This document shows, piece by piece, positions 53,218 through 61,400 of a stretch of 64,000 bases of DNA. The notes beneath the pieces were generated by a model. That model did no database searches, was not told the DNA's origin, and saw nothing but the letters and a program-made list of their open reading frames with translations. The DNA lies in contig NZ_JBHYGG010000269.1 of NCBI RefSeq assembly GCF_051859125.1, positions 37,646-101,645 on the forward strand, given 5' to 3'. The position numbers and the translations under genes are program-made. The first letter of the stretch is position 1, and each line of letters begins with the position of its first letter. Source of the DNA: Gemmata sp051859125. Lineage in GTDB: Bacteria > Planctomycetota > Planctomycetia > Gemmatales > Gemmataceae.

Positions 53218-55214
53218 CAGACGTCCCCCTGCGCCGGCCGCGGCACGCGCACTTCGATCGTCGTGCCGCGGCCCGGCGAACTGGCGACCCGGAGGTCGCC
53301 GCCGAGCTTGCGGACCCGCTCGCGCGTGCCGACCAGCCCAAAGTGCCCGCCGGGCGGCGGCCGGGCCGCGTCGAAGCCCGAGCCGTCGTCGGTCACGCTC
53401 ACCACCAGCGAGTCGGCGGCGTACCGCACCTCGACGCGAACGGTCGCCGCCGCGGCGTGCTTCAGCGCGTTCGTCACGGCCTCCTGTGCGACCCGCATCA
53501 GATTATGCGCCAGAACCGCGGGCACCGGCCACTCGTTCCCGGTGACGGCGACCGAAATCGTGGTCGCCGACGTGCCGTGCAGGTTCGCGACGAACGCCGC
53601 GATCGCGTCGGGGAGCGTGCCGGGCGACTCGTCGCGGAGGTCGTGGACGAGGCCGCGGATTTCGCCGTGGATGCGGCCGACGAGCCGCTTCGCGGTGTCG
53701 AGTGCAGAAGCGAGTTTCCCCTCGGCCGGAACGGTGGCGGCCGCCGCTTCGAGCCGCAGCGACAGGCCGACGAGTTCCTGTTCGAGCGTGTCGTGGACCT
53801 CGCGGGCGATCCGCTGCCGCTCGTCCAGCACCGCCTCGCGGCGCGACTGCTCGGCGATCACCGCCGTCTGCCGCCGCACCTGTCGCCGCAGCGCCCACGC
53901 CCACGCGACCGCACCCGCCGCGACCCCCGCGACCACGCCGAGGATGCCCAGCAACCGGCCCCGCGTCCAGTTCGACGGCCGCGACACCACCCGCAGGTCG
54001 GCCGCCGACCGGGGCCACACCTCGAACGACAGTGGGGTGAGCCGGTAGCCGCCCTCCTTGAACTCGGCGACGCGGCAGATGCCGGTGACGTTCAGCACGC
54101 TCCCCGGCTGGAGGCCGGCCGCCGTTCCCGCGGGGCACCGGGCCAGGAACCGCTTCTTGCCGGCCCGCAGCGAAAGCACGTCGCCGTCGGGGGTCGGGTA
54201 GCCCTCGACGAGTTCGGCGTCGAGCGACACGAGGTCGGCCTCGCGGCCGCCGGTGAGGAGCTCCTCGGGCGTCGCCGGCACCGCGTCCGGCGCGGGCTCG
54301 GTGCCGACCTTGCGGTACACCGCGTGCGCGAGTTCGGCCCGGTACGCCCCCATCCGCGGGAAGCCCACGACCTCGACGGCGTCACCGGGTTCGAGCGGTT
54401 CGCCGTTCTCGGAGCGGGCGTACACCGCGTCCTCGCCCTCGCGCATAACGAGCGCCTCGCCGGGGCGGTGGAACGTGACCACGCCGCGGACCCGCACCCG
54501 CGGCCGCTGCGTCGCGTCGGGCGAGTACCGCATCAGGTGCGACACGGGCACGAGCGGCACCTCGAACGGGTCGGCATCTGCGGGGGAATCGATCCGCAGG
54601 TCGGCGAACGTCTGGGCCTTCAGGTACGGCCGCACGAGTTGCCGGCGGTCGTTGATCGCGCCGGCCGCCAGGCCGCGGACGGTGACCGCCGCGCCAACCA
54701 GGGGCGCCCCCGTGGGCCGCTCGCCGATCCGCACCTCGATCTCGTCGCCGCCCGTGGCGACCCGCGCCACGGTTCCGTCCGAGGCCGGCGCGACGGCCTG
54801 CACGACGCCGGAGAGTTCGACGTACTGGTAGTGCCAGCGGCCGGAGGCGAGGTCGGCGGCGGTGACTCGGGTGGGGGCCGGCAGCGGGGCGGTGCCGATC
54901 ACCTCGACGCGGTCCGGCCGCACCCCGGGAACGTACAGCCCCGGGTACGTGCGGCCGGTGACGCGGACCCGCATGCCGCGCTCGTAGTTTCCGGGCGGCG
55001 GGTTGTTCAGGTACGCGCCGCCGGTGCCGTCCTGCACGAAGACGGTCGCCCGCGGGTCGAGCGCGATGACCGTGGCTTCGAGCGCGACCGGCAACTTCTC
55101 GGCGGCCCGCTCCGGGCTCAGCCCCCGCAACTCGCGGGCGGTGGTGATCGGCGGCTCGTCGGCGCGAGCCGCCCCCGCGAGTGCGACCAGGAGGGCGACG
55201 GCGGCACGCGACAT
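53217..55214 (-). CDS. NarX/DesK-type sensor histidine kinase with exported beta-rich sensor
   Basis: 665 residues from ATG 55214 (MSRAAVALLVALAGAARADE); the longer frame to 55562 overlaps the VapC-like gene and was rejected. Residues 20-395 form an extracytoplasmic region of repeated beta-rich units (GTGGAYLNNPPPGNYERGMR, VRVRGVVTFHRPGEALVMRE, VEVVGFPRMGAYRAELAHAV) that look like OB-fold repeats. TM covers about 420-440. The HisKA_3 dimerisation domain has the phospho-His in RQRIAREVHDTLEQELVGLS, and the HATPase domain has the N box in EAVTNALKHAAAATVRVEV and DDGSGFD. The kinase signals to the regulator with which it overlaps. The OB-like sensor is inferred from beta-rich repeats. Confidence 0.9.
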   Translation of the reverse strand: MSRAAVALLVALAGAARADEPPITTARELRGLSPERAAEKLPVALEATVIALDPRATVFVQDGTGGAYLNNPPPGNYERGMRVRVTGRTYPGLYVPGVRPDRVEVIGTAPLPAPTRVTAADLASGRWHYQYVELSGVVQAVAPASDGTVARVATGGDEIEVRIGERPTGAPLVGAAVTVRGLAAGAINDRRQLVRPYLKAQTFADLRIDSPADADPFEVPLVPVSHLMRYSPDATQRPRVRVRGVVTFHRPGEALVMREGEDAVYARSENGEPLEPGDAVEVVGFPRMGAYRAELAHAVYRKVGTEPAPDAVPATPEELLTGGREADLVSLDAELVEGYPTPDGDVLSLRAGKKRFLARCPAGTAAGLQPGSVLNVTGICRVAEFKEGGYRLTPLSFEVWPRSAADLRVVSRPSNWTRGRLLGILGVVAGVAAGAVAWAWALRRQVRRQTAVIAEQSRREAVLDERQRIAREVHDTLEQELVGLSLRLEAAAATVPAEGKLASALDTAKRLVGRIHGEIRGLVHDLRDESPGTLPDAIAAFVANLHGTSATTISVAVTGNEWPVPAVLAHNLMRVAQEAVTNALKHAAAATVRVEVRYAADSLVVSVTDDGSGFDAARPPPGGHFGLVGTRERVRKLGGDLRVASSPGRGTTIEVRVPRPAQGDV

Positions 55215-55333
55215 GGGGGCACGCGGTAACTGGAGAGGCGGGTTCAGGACGGGATGTCGTCCGTGCCATCGAGCTGCGGCAGCGGCGGAGAAGGGGATCA
55301 TTGCGGGCGTCACGGTTGCCTGCGATCTCCGCT

Positions 55334-55729
55334 TCAGGGGGCTTCGGTCACGACGACAAGACCGGGAATGTTCTGGAAGTCGGCCGGATTGTGGGTGACG
55401 AGGTCGATACCGTAGGTGAGGGCGGTTGCGGCGATCCAGCAGTCCGCGACCCCGATCGGCTGCGATCGGCGGGCCGCCCGCACTTCCGCCCACCGCACGG
55501 ACACATCGCCGGTGCCGTCGAGCAGGGTGAGGGTTGCAAGTGCGGATTGCAGCGCCGCCCACCGGGCCGGGCCCCAGCCGGCGAGCGTGGCCCCTTCGAG
55601 CAACTCAGCGGCGGTCTGGAACGAGATCGCGAGGTCGTACCCCGTGAGGTGGGGCCGGTAGGCCGACGCCAACGTGTGACCGTTCAGGAGGTAGCACACG
55701 ATGTTCGTGTCGAGGAGGCGGTGCGCCAC
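55334..55729 (-). CDS. vapC: PIN-domain ribonuclease toxin (VapC-like)
   Basis: 131 residues from GTG 55729, with an AAGGAG site 7 bases upstream. The PIN fold is clear: LLDTNIVCYLL with the first catalytic Asp, FQTAAELLEGA with the Glu, PIGVADCWIAATALTYGIDL with the second Asp and VTHNPADFQNIPGLVVV with the last acidic residue. VapC toxins cleave tRNA or rRNA when free. The gene in front encodes the likely antitoxin, ending 3 bases before this start. A type II toxin-antitoxin unit is the best reading. Confidence 0.85.
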   Translation of the reverse strand: MAHRLLDTNIVCYLLNGHTLASAYRPHLTGYDLAISFQTAAELLEGATLAGWGPARWAALQSALATLTLLDGTGDVSVRWAEVRAARRSQPIGVADCWIAATALTYGIDLVTHNPADFQNIPGLVVVTEAP

Positions 55730-55732
55730 GGG

Positions 55733-55957
55733 TCACTCCTTGCCCCGCGGCTCCCGGGTGAACCGCTGGAACTCCTCGAACTCCTCGGCGGAGTTCCACA
55801 GGTGCGCCCCGGCTCCGAAGAGCGTGTCGAAGGTTGCCCGCCCCAGCGTCCCCTGCGCCCGTGCGGCCTCACGGAGTTTGGCCTCCGCGCCTGGAACGGG
55901 TGATATTGGGGCGGCCCCGGGTGAACTCGGCGGCGGGGTTTGCGTCTCGGTGCTCAC
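55733..55957 (-). CDS. Probable antitoxin partner of the VapC-like toxin
   Basis: 74 residues from GTG 55957, with a GGAGGA site 8 bases upstream. A proline-rich N-terminus is followed by KLREAARAQGTLGRATFDTL and an acidic C-terminal helix (LWNSAEEFEEFQRFTREP) that is likely to wrap the toxin. No ribbon-helix-helix or AbrB DNA-binding motif is obvious, so the antitoxin class is uncertain. The tight spacing to vapC supports the role. Confidence 0.65.
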   Translation of the reverse strand: MSTETQTPPPSSPGAAPISPVPGAEAKLREAARAQGTLGRATFDTLFGAGAHLWNSAEEFEEFQRFTREPRGKE

Positions 55958-56039
55958 GGCTCAGTCCTCCGATGGGTCGTGCTGCCAACATGATAGCCGA
56001 ACCGGCGGGCGGCGCGAACCGCCGTCAGGAGGCCGGCTT

Positions 56040-56189
56040 ATGGGTGGGAAGTTCAGTTGGAAGAAGGTCACAGAGCAACAAGCCCGCGACCTCTCGAAAC
56101 AACTGTTCAACGCAGCCCAGGTCCCGACTTCCGTCCGCCAGCAATACTGGGCAGAGTTCGCAAGGCTGAAGGCTGGCCTCAAAATCTAG
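56040..56189 (+). CDS. Small hypothetical protein
   Basis: 49 residues from ATG 56040, with an AGGAGG site 9 bases upstream (56026-56031). The sequence MGGKFSWKKVTEQQARDLSK then QLFNAAQVPTSVRQQYWAEF is helical and hydrophilic, with normal composition. The codons use more A and T than those of the genes around. It precedes another small gene by 19 bases. I do not recognise a family. Its lower-GC background suggests acquisition. Confidence 0.55.
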   Translation: MGGKFSWKKVTEQQARDLSKQLFNAAQVPTSVRQQYWAEFARLKAGLKI

Positions 56190-56208
56190 TTGGGTGGAGA
56201 TCAGTCCG

Positions 56209-56556
56209 ATGAGCAAGAGCAAGAAAATCTTGAGCCCCGATCGACTGACCAAACTATACGGCCCCTTCGCGTCGCAAGGCGCGAAGTTGAGCCTCAACCC
56301 AGCGAATGTGCCGAGTGGTCTTCGTTCGCTCATGCACTACGCGGCGTTTTGGGGCGTTGCCGATGATGGGGTCCGCACAGCGCTCGCGGAGGGGGCACCA
56401 GAGGAAGTACGAGCCAACCTGACACACGTTCTCGATGCCGTCGATGACGAGCTTGATGAATGGCTCGCCGGACCAGAGGCGGCCGCCCCGAACCCGTCGC
56501 CGGAGTACGTCGCGTTTTCCGCCATGCGAATGGTCGCCGATTACCTGGGTGAATGA
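56209..56556 (+). CDS. Hypothetical protein of the small cassette
   Basis: 115 residues from ATG 56209 (MSKSKKILSPDRLTKLYGPF), with GGAG at 56196-56199; GTG 56194 is possible and adds five residues. The C-terminal part is acidic (VLDAVDDELDEWLAGPEAAA), while the N-terminus is basic. There is no membrane segment and no known motif. It is probably cotranscribed with the 49-residue gene in front. Role unknown; a small phage- or island-type regulator is one possibility. Confidence 0.6.
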   Translation: MSKSKKILSPDRLTKLYGPFASQGAKLSLNPANVPSGLRSLMHYAAFWGVADDGVRTALAEGAPEEVRANLTHVLDAVDDELDEWLAGPEAAAPNPSPEYVAFSAMRMVADYLGE

Positions 56557-56622
56557 CGGTTCGCGGTCCAGCGAAAGCGCTCGACCCGTGTCCCCTGTTC
56601 GCGCCAACAGCGCGAACCGCCG

Positions 56623-59250
56623 TCAGGCCGGCGGCTTCCCGTTGCCGTCGTGGCCGTCGGTGGGGCGCTCGGCGGCGAGCAGCTTCCACAGCGCCTCGGG
56701 GGCGACCGGCTTGGTGAAGTGGTGGTCGAACCCGGCCGCCTCGGCCCGGCGCTTGTCCTCCTCCTGGCCCCAGCCCGTCAGGGCCACCAGCACCACGCCC
56801 CGCCCCCACTCCCGCTCGCGGATCCGCCGCGCGGCCTCGTACCCGTTGAGCCGCGGCATCCCGATGTCGAGCAGGATCAGGTCCGGCCGGAAGCTCTCGG
56901 CGAGTTCGACCGCGGCCTGCCCGTCGTGCGCCGCGTTCACCTCGTGCCCGACGATCGACAGCAGCGTCGCGAGGCTCTCGACCGAGTCCAGGTTGTCGTC
57001 GGCCACCAGGATGCGGCGCTTCGGGCCGGCCGGCGGGCCGGCGGCCGGCTCGGCCCGCACCGGGTGCCCGGCGCCCGGTGCCTCCACCAGCAGCGGCAGC
57101 CGCACGGTGAACTCGCTGCCGGCGCCGACCCCGTCGCTGCGGGCCGTGACCGTGCCGCCGTGCATCTGCACCAGCCCCTTCACCAGGGACAGGCCGATGC
57201 CGAGCCCGCCGTGCGTCCGCTCCAGGGCCGAGTCCACCTGCGAGAACATCTCGAACACCTTCGGCAGGTGGTCGGCCGGGATGCCGATCCCGGTGTCGCG
57301 GACCGAGACCTCGGCCCCGGCCCCGTCGCGGCGGGCCGAGACCCAGATCTGCCCGCGGCGGTCCGTGTACTTCACCGCGTTGGTGAGGATGTTCCCGAAC
57401 ACCTGAACGAGCCGCGTGGGGTCGCCGTCGAGCACGAGCGGCTCGTCCGGGAGCGACACGGTGAGCTGGTGCCCGGCGGCCTCGATCTGGGGCCGGCTCG
57501 CGTCGACCGCGTTCGCCAGCACGGTGCCGAGCGCCAGCCGCTCCCGCTGGAGGGTGATCTTCCCGTGGGTGATCCGGGACACGTCGAGCAGGTCGTCCAC
57601 GAGCCGCTTCAGGTGGTTCGCCTGGCGCTCGATGATGTTCCGGGCGGCGGCCAGGTCCGGGTCGGCCGGCCCGCGGAGCTTGAGCACCTGGGCGGCGTTG
57701 CGGATCGGCGCGAGCGGGTTCCGCAGCTCGTGCGCGAGGGTGGCCAGGAACTCGTCCTTCTTCCGGTCCGTCTCGCGGAGCTGGCGCACGAGCCGGAGCC
57801 GCTCGTACGCCACGGTCGTGTAGTGGGCCACGGTGCGGAGGAAGTCCAGCTCGTCGTCCTCGAACCGGTCCCGGGACCTGCTCGCGAACGACAGGGTGCC
57901 GAGGAGCCGCTCGCCGGCCATCAGCGGGTTGCACGCGTAGCACCGGATCCCGAACGACTTGACCAGTTGCACCCGCGGGTCGTCGGATTGCTGGACGTTG
58001 GTCGCGCAGATGGGCTTCCGGTCGCGGGCCACGGCGCCACACACGGCCTGGCCGAACTCGAGCCGGGAGATGTCCCGGGCGACCCCCTCCGGGACGCCGA
58101 CGCACGAGTGCAACTGGAGCGCGTCGCCGGCGTCGTTGAGCATGAAGTTGAAGTACGCGTCGAGCCCCAGGTGCGGGGCCAGCCTGGCGAACAGCCCCTT
58201 GAGCATCGTGTCCGGGTCGTCCGCCAGGAGCAGGGCCGACGCGGCCTCCCACAGGAGCCCCTGGCGCTCGCCGGCCTTCTTCATGTCGTCGATGTCGGTG
58301 GAGGTGCCGAGCCACCGGAGCACCCCCCCGGCCTCGTCCCGGACCGGGTACGCGCGGCCCAGGAACCACCGGTAGTCGCCGGTCCGCCGGTCCCGGAACC
58401 GGTACTCGATCTCGTACACGCGGCCGGTGCGGACGCACCCGTAGTACGTGTCGAGGGTCCGCCGGGCGTCGTCCGGGTGGAGGACCCGGAGCCACGCGGC
58501 GTCCCCGAACTCGTCCCGGGCGAACCCGGTGTACTCGTACCACCGCTCGTTGAAGTAGTCGACGTACCCGTCGGGCCGGGCGATCCAGACGATCTGGGGC
58601 AGGGCGTTGGCGAGCTGGCGGAACCGGGCCTCGCTGGCCCGGGCCGCGGCCCCGGCCTGCCGGGCCTCCTCGGCGTCCCGCTCGGCCGCGGCCCGGGCCG
58701 CCCCCTCGGTCGCCAGCAGCCGGACCGCCTCCTCCTGCCGCTTCCGGTCGGTCAGGTCGGTGACCACCAGGCCCAGGGCCGCGGCCCCGGTCAGCGGGAG
58801 CGGGTTGAGCGCGAGGTGGACCGGGACCGGGGTGCCGCCCCGCCGCACCAGCCGCACCTCGCCCTGGCCCTGGCCGGTCGCCGCGTCCCGGAGGACCGCG
58901 TCCCACCGGCCCAGGTACGCCGGGAGCACGTACTGCCGGAACGCGCTGCCGCTCACCCGCTCCTGGGGCAGGTTCAGCAGCGCCGCGAACGACCGGTTGC
59001 AGTACAGCACGGTGCCGTCGGTGCTCAGGCTCGCGGCCCCCTGGCCGGGCTGCATCGCCTCGATCAGCACCCGGTAGAACTGGTCCGCCCCCTCCAGCGT
59101 GTACACCCGGTGCCCGCCGGCCCCGGCCACGACGAGGGCGTCCACCTCGCCGTTGCGGATCGCGTCGAGCGTCGCCTCAGCCTCCTCCAGGCGGGCGCGC
59201 AGCTCCTCGACCTGGTGGCGGAGGCGGTCGGTGGTCTCGTCGTCCGGCAT
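56623..59250 (-). CDS. Hybrid histidine kinase (PAS-PAS-GAF-HisKA-HATPase-REC)
   Basis: 875 soluble residues. An N-terminal coiled coil (DRLRHQVEELRARLEEAEAT) leads into PAS 1 (about 40-175) and PAS 2 (about 205-340; FRQLANALPQIVWIARPDGY). A GAF domain (about 350-510; LGLDAYFNFMLNDAGDALQL) follows. HisKA has the phospho-His in FLATLAHELRNPLAPIRNAA. The HATPase domain has the N box in NILTNAVKYTDRRGQ and DTGIGIP. A C-terminal receiver (about 745-865) has its Asp in DLILLDIGMPRLNGYEAARR. No membrane segments. It stands 22 bases after the second kaiB gene in the kai operon, as CikA/SasA-like kinases do in clock systems. A Kai-specific contact domain like that of SasA is not visible. Confidence 0.92.
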   Translation of the reverse strand: MPDDETTDRLRHQVEELRARLEEAEATLDAIRNGEVDALVVAGAGGHRVYTLEGADQFYRVLIEAMQPGQGAASLSTDGTVLYCNRSFAALLNLPQERVSGSAFRQYVLPAYLGRWDAVLRDAATGQGQGEVRLVRRGGTPVPVHLALNPLPLTGAAALGLVVTDLTDRKRQEEAVRLLATEGAARAAAERDAEEARQAGAAARASEARFRQLANALPQIVWIARPDGYVDYFNERWYEYTGFARDEFGDAAWLRVLHPDDARRTLDTYYGCVRTGRVYEIEYRFRDRRTGDYRWFLGRAYPVRDEAGGVLRWLGTSTDIDDMKKAGERQGLLWEAASALLLADDPDTMLKGLFARLAPHLGLDAYFNFMLNDAGDALQLHSCVGVPEGVARDISRLEFGQAVCGAVARDRKPICATNVQQSDDPRVQLVKSFGIRCYACNPLMAGERLLGTLSFASRSRDRFEDDELDFLRTVAHYTTVAYERLRLVRQLRETDRKKDEFLATLAHELRNPLAPIRNAAQVLKLRGPADPDLAAARNIIERQANHLKRLVDDLLDVSRITHGKITLQRERLALGTVLANAVDASRPQIEAAGHQLTVSLPDEPLVLDGDPTRLVQVFGNILTNAVKYTDRRGQIWVSARRDGAGAEVSVRDTGIGIPADHLPKVFEMFSQVDSALERTHGGLGIGLSLVKGLVQMHGGTVTARSDGVGAGSEFTVRLPLLVEAPGAGHPVRAEPAAGPPAGPKRRILVADDNLDSVESLATLLSIVGHEVNAAHDGQAAVELAESFRPDLILLDIGMPRLNGYEAARRIREREWGRGVVLVALTGWGQEEDKRRAEAAGFDHHFTKPVAPEALWKLLAAERPTDGHDGNGKPPA

Positions 59251-59272
59251 AGTCTCCCCTCCGGGTCGGCCC

Positions 59273-59614
59273 TCAGGTCCGCTTCCGAATGTCGAGGCCG
59301 CGGAGGACCTCCTCGGTGTCCCGCAGGGTCCCGACGAGCCGCCGCAGGGGCGGCGGCAGAACCTTGATCAGCGTCGGCAGCACGACCACCTGCCCGGCCC
59401 GGGCCAGGTCCGGCTGCTGGCGGACGTCGACCACCTCGAGCCGGTACCGCCCGCGGAGGTGCTCCTCGCACACCGCCTGGATCCGGGCGAGCGTCTCCTG
59501 CGACCGGGGGGTGACCCCGGCGACGTACAGCCGCAGCAGGTACTCGGCCCGGTCGTGCGCGGCGGCGAGCCGCTCGAACGCCGCGGCGGAGTCCTCGTCC
59601 TCACTCGGGTCCAT
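59273..59614 (-). CDS. kaiB: KaiB-family protein (second copy)
   Basis: 113 residues from ATG 59614. After an acidic lead of about 25 residues, the thioredoxin-like KaiB fold begins with YLLRLYVAGVTPRSQETLAR and continues with EEHLRGRYRLEVVDVRQQPD and VVLPTLIKVLPPPLRRLVGT. KaiB binds KaiC and, in cyanobacteria, changes fold while doing so. It is 8 bases after the first kaiB gene on the same strand and shares its overall pattern, but differs at many positions, so the two are old paralogues rather than a recent duplication. Extra length lies at the N-terminus. Confidence 0.93.
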   Translation of the reverse strand: MDPSEDEDSAAAFERLAAAHDRAEYLLRLYVAGVTPRSQETLARIQAVCEEHLRGRYRLEVVDVRQQPDLARAGQVVVLPTLIKVLPPPLRRLVGTLRDTEEVLRGLDIRKRT

Positions 59615-59622
59615 CGCGGGCC

Positions 59623-59952
59623 TCACTTGGTGCGCGGGCGGAGCTGGAGCCCGACGAGGACCCGCTCGGTGTCCGAGAGGTCGCCGATGATCTTCCGCAG
59701 CGGCTCCGGCAGGGTCCGCACCAGGGTCGGGATGGCCACGATCTGGTCGTCGGCCGCCAGTTGCGGGTTCACGAGCAGGTCGACCACCTCGATCCGGTAC
59801 TTCCCGGCCAGGTGCGCCTCGCAGATCTTCTTGAGGTTGGCGAACGCGGCGACCGACCGGGCCGTCTGCCCGGCGACGTACAGCCGCAACTCCCAGAACC
59901 CGTCCCGGGCGGCTCCCGCGGCGCCCGGGGTGCCGGTGATGGAATCGGTCAC
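59623..59952 (-). CDS. kaiB: KaiB-family protein (first copy)
   Basis: 109 residues from GTG 59952, overlapping the kaiC stop by 4 bases (GTGA). The core reads ELRLYVAGQTARSVAAFANL, KKICEAHLAGKYRIEVVDLL and IVAIPTLVRTLPEPLRKIIG, a standard KaiB sequence. Overlap with kaiC implies coupled translation. In Kai systems KaiB binds the phosphorylated KaiC hexamer. A second KaiB follows at once. Two kaiB genes behind one kaiC is a pattern known from non-cyanobacterial KaiC relatives, and the two may differ in partner. Confidence 0.94.
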   Translation of the reverse strand: MTDSITGTPGAAGAARDGFWELRLYVAGQTARSVAAFANLKKICEAHLAGKYRIEVVDLLVNPQLAADDQIVAIPTLVRTLPEPLRKIIGDLSDTERVLVGLQLRPRTK

Positions 59953-61400
59953 GAGCCGCCCTCCTTCGTAGTGGCACCGCCCAGCTCGACCCCGTGGTCC
60001 GTGAGCCGGAACGGTCGGACCTCGCGGGAGTGGGCCATCCCCCGCGACTTGAGCACGCTCAGCACCCCGCCCCGGGCCCCGCCGGCCTCGGTCTCCCGGA
60101 GCAGCAGCCACGTGTCGATGATCGACGAGATGCCGACGTCCGTCTCGATCGGGCTCCCGGCGTGGGTCAGGTTCGAGAACAGGCCCGTGACCCCGCGGGC
60201 CTTCAGGAAGTCCACCAGCCGCACGAGCATCGCCCCGGCCTCGGACGTGGTCCCGGCCGTGATGAAGTTGCTGATCGGGTCGATCACGACGACCCGCGGG
60301 TCGAAGTCGGTCACCAGCTTGTACATGGTCGCCAGGTGCATCTCGAGCCCGTACCGGGTGGGCCGGGTCGAGTGGACCCGGAGCAGCCCGGCGTCGATCC
60401 CCCGCTGCAGGTCGAGCCCGATGGACCGGAGGTTCCGCACGAGCTGCCCCTGGGCCTCCTCGAACGAGAAGTACAGGCACCGCTCGCCCCGGTCGCACGC
60501 CGCGGCCGCGAAGTACCCGGCCAGGCTCGTCTTCCCGGTCCCGGCGGTCCCCGAGATGAGCACGCTCGTGCCCCGCATGTACCCCTTGCCGCCCAGCATC
60601 CCGTCCAGGGCCGGGACCCCGGTCGGGACCCGCTCGGTCGACGCCGGGTGGTCCATCCCCGCCGACGTGATCGGCACCACCGAAAGGCCGGTGTCGTGGA
60701 TCAGGAACGGGAACTCGTTCGTGTCGTGGGCCGACCCGCGGTACTTCACCACCCGGAGCCGCCGGGTCGAGACCTGCTGGTCGATCCGGTGGTCGAGCGA
60801 GATCACGCAGTCGGACACGTACTCCTCGAGCCCGTGCCGGGTGAGGGTCCCGTCGCCCCGCTCGCCGGTGACGACCACGGTGACCCCCTTGGCCTTGAGC
60901 CACCGGAACAGGCGGCGGAGCTCGGCCCTCAGGACGGCCGCGTTCTCCAGCCCGCTGAACAGCACCTCGAGCGTGTCGAGCACCACCCGCTTGGCCCCGA
61001 GGGTGTCGATCGCGTGCCCGAGGCGGACGAACAGCCCGTCCAGGTCGTACTCGCCGGTCTCGTCGATCTCGCTCTTCTCGACGTACACGTAGTCGACCGC
61101 GAGCTTCTTGCGGGCCACGAGGTCGCCGAGGTCGAACCCCAGCGACCGCACGTTGGCCGCCAGCTCCTCGGCCGTCTCCTCGAACGCCATGAGGACGCCC
61201 GGCTCGTCGTACCGGGTCGCGCCGCGGACGAGGAACTCGACGGCCAGCACCGTCTTGCCGCACCCCGGGCCGCCGCACACCAGGGTCGGCCGGCCCCTGG
61301 GCAGCCCGCCGCCGGTGACCTCGTCGAGGCCCGGGATGCCCGTCGGGCACTTGGGCAGGCCGGCGAGCCCGCGGTCGCGCTTGGTCTCGACTGCGTTCAT
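59949..61400 (-). CDS. kaiC: KaiC-family double-domain ATPase
   Basis: 483 residues from ATG 61400 (MNAVETKRDRGLAGLPKCPT) with a GAGGAG site 5 bases upstream. Domain CI (about 17-245) has Walker A GGPGCGKT at 43-50, the paired Glu at 74-75 in AFEETAEEL and Walker B VVLDTLEVLF. Domain CII (about 255-470) has Walker A GTAGTGKT at 284-291, the Glu pair at 314-315 and VVIDPISNFI. The autophosphorylation segment that in Synechococcus carries Ser-Thr reads GISSIIDTW here, with two Ser at 425-426. The protein is probably a kinase-competent KaiC. It lacks the longer C-terminal tail to which KaiA binds. It heads the operon kaiC-kaiB-kaiB-kinase. Confidence 0.96.
   Translation of the reverse strand: MNAVETKRDRGLAGLPKCPTGIPGLDEVTGGGLPRGRPTLVCGGPGCGKTVLAVEFLVRGATRYDEPGVLMAFEETAEELAANVRSLGFDLGDLVARKKLAVDYVYVEKSEIDETGEYDLDGLFVRLGHAIDTLGAKRVVLDTLEVLFSGLENAAVLRAELRRLFRWLKAKGVTVVVTGERGDGTLTRHGLEEYVSDCVISLDHRIDQQVSTRRLRVVKYRGSAHDTNEFPFLIHDTGLSVVPITSAGMDHPASTERVPTGVPALDGMLGGKGYMRGTSVLISGTAGTGKTSLAGYFAAAACDRGERCLYFSFEEAQGQLVRNLRSIGLDLQRGIDAGLLRVHSTRPTRYGLEMHLATMYKLVTDFDPRVVVIDPISNFITAGTTSEAGAMLVRLVDFLKARGVTGLFSNLTHAGSPIETDVGISSIIDTWLLLRETEAGGARGGVLSVLKSRGMAHSREVRPFRLTDHGVELGGATTKEGGS

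Larger units (their letters stand above)
56012..56627. repeat. 18-bp direct repeats flanking a two-gene cassette
   Basis: GCGCGAACCGCCGTCAGG is present at 56012-56029 and at 56610-56627. The right copy contains the stop codon of the hybrid kinase gene. Between the copies lie two small plus-strand genes of visibly lower GC content. The arrangement could be a duplication made by insertion, or recombination that brought in foreign sequence. Confidence 0.75.

Noticed and set aside
55217..55562. Longer N-terminus for the NarX-type kinase
   Set aside because: It would overlap the VapC-like gene and precede a perfectly good signal peptide start at 55214.
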